Source: Rosellinia necatrix (taxonomy: Eukaryota; Ascomycota; Sordariomycetes; Xylariales; Xylariaceae). Taken from it: a stretch of 64,000 nt of DNA. The stretch is taken from assembly GCA_021209875.1 (NCBI GenBank), contig JAGYVD010000006.1, forward strand, positions 1,054,001-1,118,000, read 5' to 3'. Position numbers and translations under genes: made by a program. Under the pieces are notes generated by a model, which was given only the letters and a program-made list of their open reading frames with translations, was not told the origin of the DNA and did not search any database. Shown piece after piece: positions 62,431 through 64,000 of this stretch. How positions within the stretch are numbered: the first letter of the stretch is position 1; the number at the start of each line of letters is the position of its first letter.

Positions 62431-63327
62431 ATGGCTTCCGCACGTACTATTCTAATTACCGGCTGCTCAGACGGCAGTTTGGGGTCCGCCCTCGCTCTTG
62501 CATTCCACAAAGCTGGATGGAAGGTATTCGCATCGGCTCGCAATACGGCGAAGCTAAAGAAGGCCGAAGAAGCAGGTATCAAGACAGTTCAGCTTGACAC
62601 GCTCTCGGATGAATCAATCGCTAGCTGCGTTTCTCGGATAAAAGAGCTTACTGGCGGCTCCTTGGACGGTCTACTAAACAATGCCGGCGCCGGATACAAT
62701 ATGCCGCTCCTGGATGTCGATGTTAACAAAGCACGTCAACTTTTCGACCTCAACGTCTGGTCTTTAATAAACGTCACGCGCGCCTTTCTACCGCTCTTGA
62801 TGAAGTCGACTCATGGTGCCATAGTCGTTAACAATACGGCCTGCGCATCGGTGACGGCCGGCTCGATGCCCTTCTCCGGCGCATACAACGCCTCCAAGGC
62901 GGCCGCCGCCAGTCTGACGGAAACTTTACGTCTCGAGCTGGAACCCTTCGGCGTCAAGGTCATCAACCTCATGACGGGTGGCGTGCGATCAACGTTTCAT
63001 AGCAACGTGCCCGACCCCACGCTCCCGCCCACGTCGCTATACAATGTGGCGAAAGAGCCTGTGGAGAAGGCCATGTCGGGCGCCGATGCCGTCAACGGCA
63101 GCGATCCCACACAATGGGCCGACGAGGTCGCCAAGGACCTGAGCAAGCGTAACCCGCCGCATTGGGTATGGAAAGGCAAATTCTCTACGCTCGTGCGCGT
63201 GGCTTCGCACCTACCCGTTGGGTCTCTGGATGGCTCTATGAAGGGCATGGTGGGACTGGACGTGGTCGAGAAAAAGGTCAAGGAGCAAGGGGGGCCAACC
63301 AACATTAAGATCAATTCACCGGAATAG
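62431..63327 (+). CDS. Short-chain dehydrogenase/reductase, Ayr1-like (NADPH-dependent 1-acyl-DHAP reductase family)
   Basis: 298 residues, intronless, usual length for a classical SDR. The Rossmann nucleotide-binding motif is Thr10-Gly-Cys-Ser-Asp-Gly-Ser-Leu-Gly18. Arg37 after the second strand fits a preference for NADPH. Asn83-Asn-Ala-Gly86 and Asn108 are the structural and catalytic asparagines, and Tyr152-Asn-Ala-Ser-Lys156 is the catalytic YxxxK. The segment Val-Ile-Asn-Leu-Met-Thr-Gly-Gly-Val-Arg and the later Leu-Pro-Pro-Thr-Ser-Leu-Tyr-Asn are typical of the fungal Ayr1 group, which reduces 1-acyl-dihydroxyacetone phosphate in glycerolipid synthesis. Many fungal members act in other pathways, so the substrate is open. 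The expected catalytic Ser is Ser140, 12 rather than 13 residues before Tyr152. The ATG at 62431 starts just before the first strand. The MFS gene is convergent on the other strand. Confidence 0.93.
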   Translation: MASARTILITGCSDGSLGSALALAFHKAGWKVFASARNTAKLKKAEEAGIKTVQLDTLSDESIASCVSRIKELTGGSLDGLLNNAGAGYNMPLLDVDVNKARQLFDLNVWSLINVTRAFLPLLMKSTHGAIVVNNTACASVTAGSMPFSGAYNASKAAAASLTETLRLELEPFGVKVINLMTGGVRSTFHSNVPDPTLPPTSLYNVAKEPVEKAMSGADAVNGSDPTQWADEVAKDLSKRNPPHWVWKGKFSTLVRVASHLPVGSLDGSMKGMVGLDVVEKKVKEQGGPTNIKINSPE

Positions 63328-63623
63328 TCTCGTATACGGGAAACATTAATAGATACCAATAGAGCTGCATAAAGCCACCATAGCCTCTTAAGAATATTTT
63401 TCAGTTGATGCTGTCGTTGAAATTGGGATGTTGTTTGACACGCGTCTTGGACTAAGGCGGTTGTCGAATGCGGTTTAGATGATGCGGATAAACAGAAGTG
63501 TGGTGGAACACGCGCGGCAATAGTTTTGAGATCACAAAACACAATTTAGAATCTAAATACACTATCCAAAATTTAACACTAACCGAGAAACATGCAGTAT
63601 CCGTTAAGGTCGCCTTCTAGTCA
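63328..63623. other. Intergenic region between convergent genes
   Basis: 296 bp holding the 3' ends of the dehydrogenase and transporter transcripts. An AT-richer patch lies at 63535-63580. No defined terminator or polyadenylation signal stands out. Confidence 0.6.
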
Positions 63624-64000
63624 TCAGGCAGCGCCAGCGTTCTTGACGGCGTTTAGGTCTAGCTTCTTCCACGGTAAGAAGAAGGCTAGCAAAAAAGCAC
63701 CACCGACAACGGTAGTAGAAAGGATGAAGGTTGCCCTTATTCCTTCGAGATACGCGGCTAAAATACCGGGTAGCTCCTCTTCCGTGAAGACGTTACGCAG
63801 CTGCCCGGCGCCGGTAGCGAGCACCAGACTAGGATCTACCCCGGGCGCCGTGTCTGGCAGAGCGAGCAGCAAGGTGTTAACCAAGACCGCCTGCGAAGCA
63901 GCGACCCAGAAGGCGCCGCCTAAGGTTTGGAAGCAGAGCATGATCGCCGTAGCCGAGGATAGGTCGGCTGATCCCACGCTGACTTGGCCAACGATGACGG
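63624..64000 (-). CDS. Major facilitator superfamily transporter, C-terminal part (gene runs off the window)
   Basis: The stop codon is at 63624-63626; the frame stays open to the window end, so only the last 125 or so residues are visible and the start lies outside. The fragment begins Val-Ile-Val-Gly-Gln-Val-Ser-Val-Gly and has a hydrophobic helix (Ala-Ile-Met-Leu-Cys-Phe-Gln-Thr-Leu-Gly-Gly onward). A soluble stretch with Ala-Pro-Gly-Val-Asp-Pro follows, then a last helix ending Phe-Phe-Leu-Pro-Trp-Lys-Lys and a short cytosolic tail. This is the usual C-terminus of 14-helix drug:H+ antiporter (DHA2) transporters of fungi, such as the aflatoxin-pump type. They sit in the plasma or vacuolar membrane and export small molecules; this one's substrate is unknown. 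It converges with the dehydrogenase gene, 296 bp away. Confidence 0.9.
   Translation of the reverse strand, partial: VIVGQVSVGSADLSSATAIMLCFQTLGGAFWVAASQAVLVNTLLLALPDTAPGVDPSLVLATGAGQLRNVFTEEELPGILAAYLEGIRATFILSTTVVGGAFLLAFFLPWKKLDLNAVKNAGAA

Noticed and set aside
62997..63542. 181-codon minus-strand open frame opposite the dehydrogenase gene
   Set aside because: It is the antisense of a clear SDR gene plus its 3' flank; the composition does not look like a real protein. The minus-strand frames at 60572-60817, 60814-61002 and 61323-61514 are rejected for similar reasons.

Overview
The window looks like part of a filamentous ascomycete (Pezizomycotina) chromosome. It has two compartments. Bases 1 to about 60,000 are extremely AT-rich, poor in CpA/TpG, and keep no open frame that looks like a real gene. 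This is the signature of repeat-induced point mutation (RIP, C to T on either strand). Bases about 60,400-64,000 have ordinary composition and hold three protein genes, one with a typical 60-nt fungal intron. I cannot name the species.

The AT-rich block is mostly a pile of LTR retrotransposons. I resolved it by matching LTR pairs and their 5-bp target-site duplications (TSDs). Family letters are mine. A copia-type element J (2974-46424, about 5.6 kb without insertions) encloses element A (3990-10610, Ty3/gypsy type), a solo LTR of family B, element I (12154-35715, about 7.8 kb without insertions) and element H2 (37321-44807, Ty3/gypsy type). Element I encloses a solo LTR of family C, element D (15799-30771, about 8.2 kb without insertions) and a 550-bp miniature TRIM (family G). 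Element D encloses element H1 (17342-24105). Element H2 encloses a solo H LTR and a second TRIM. The nesting is therefore four deep (J, I, D, H1).

Right of J (46,430-60,000) are solo LTRs of families C, B and A, a truncated inverted copy of element I (51842-55918) ending at a solo TRIM LTR, and a compact 1.8-kb non-autonomous element C (57037-58846) with a solo LTR of family F inside it. Another LTR-like island (family E) sits at 1708-1892.

Most LTRs are visibly GC-richer than the rest. In each intact LTR pair the outer half of each LTR is preserved and the half facing the internal region is mutated. That pattern independently supports the assignment of 5' and 3' LTRs. LTR families C, D, E and F differ in sequence but share a TTATCTAATCTA core flanked by hairpins.

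The gene compartment starts just after a 175-bp-period tandem duplication (60020-60365). Its genes are a small probably secreted protein, tentatively ADP-ribosyl-cyclase-like (60599-61276, one intron); a short-chain dehydrogenase resembling yeast Ayr1 (62431-63327); and, convergent with it, the 3' end of a major facilitator transporter (63624 to the window end). Nothing in the sequence shows that these three genes work in one pathway.
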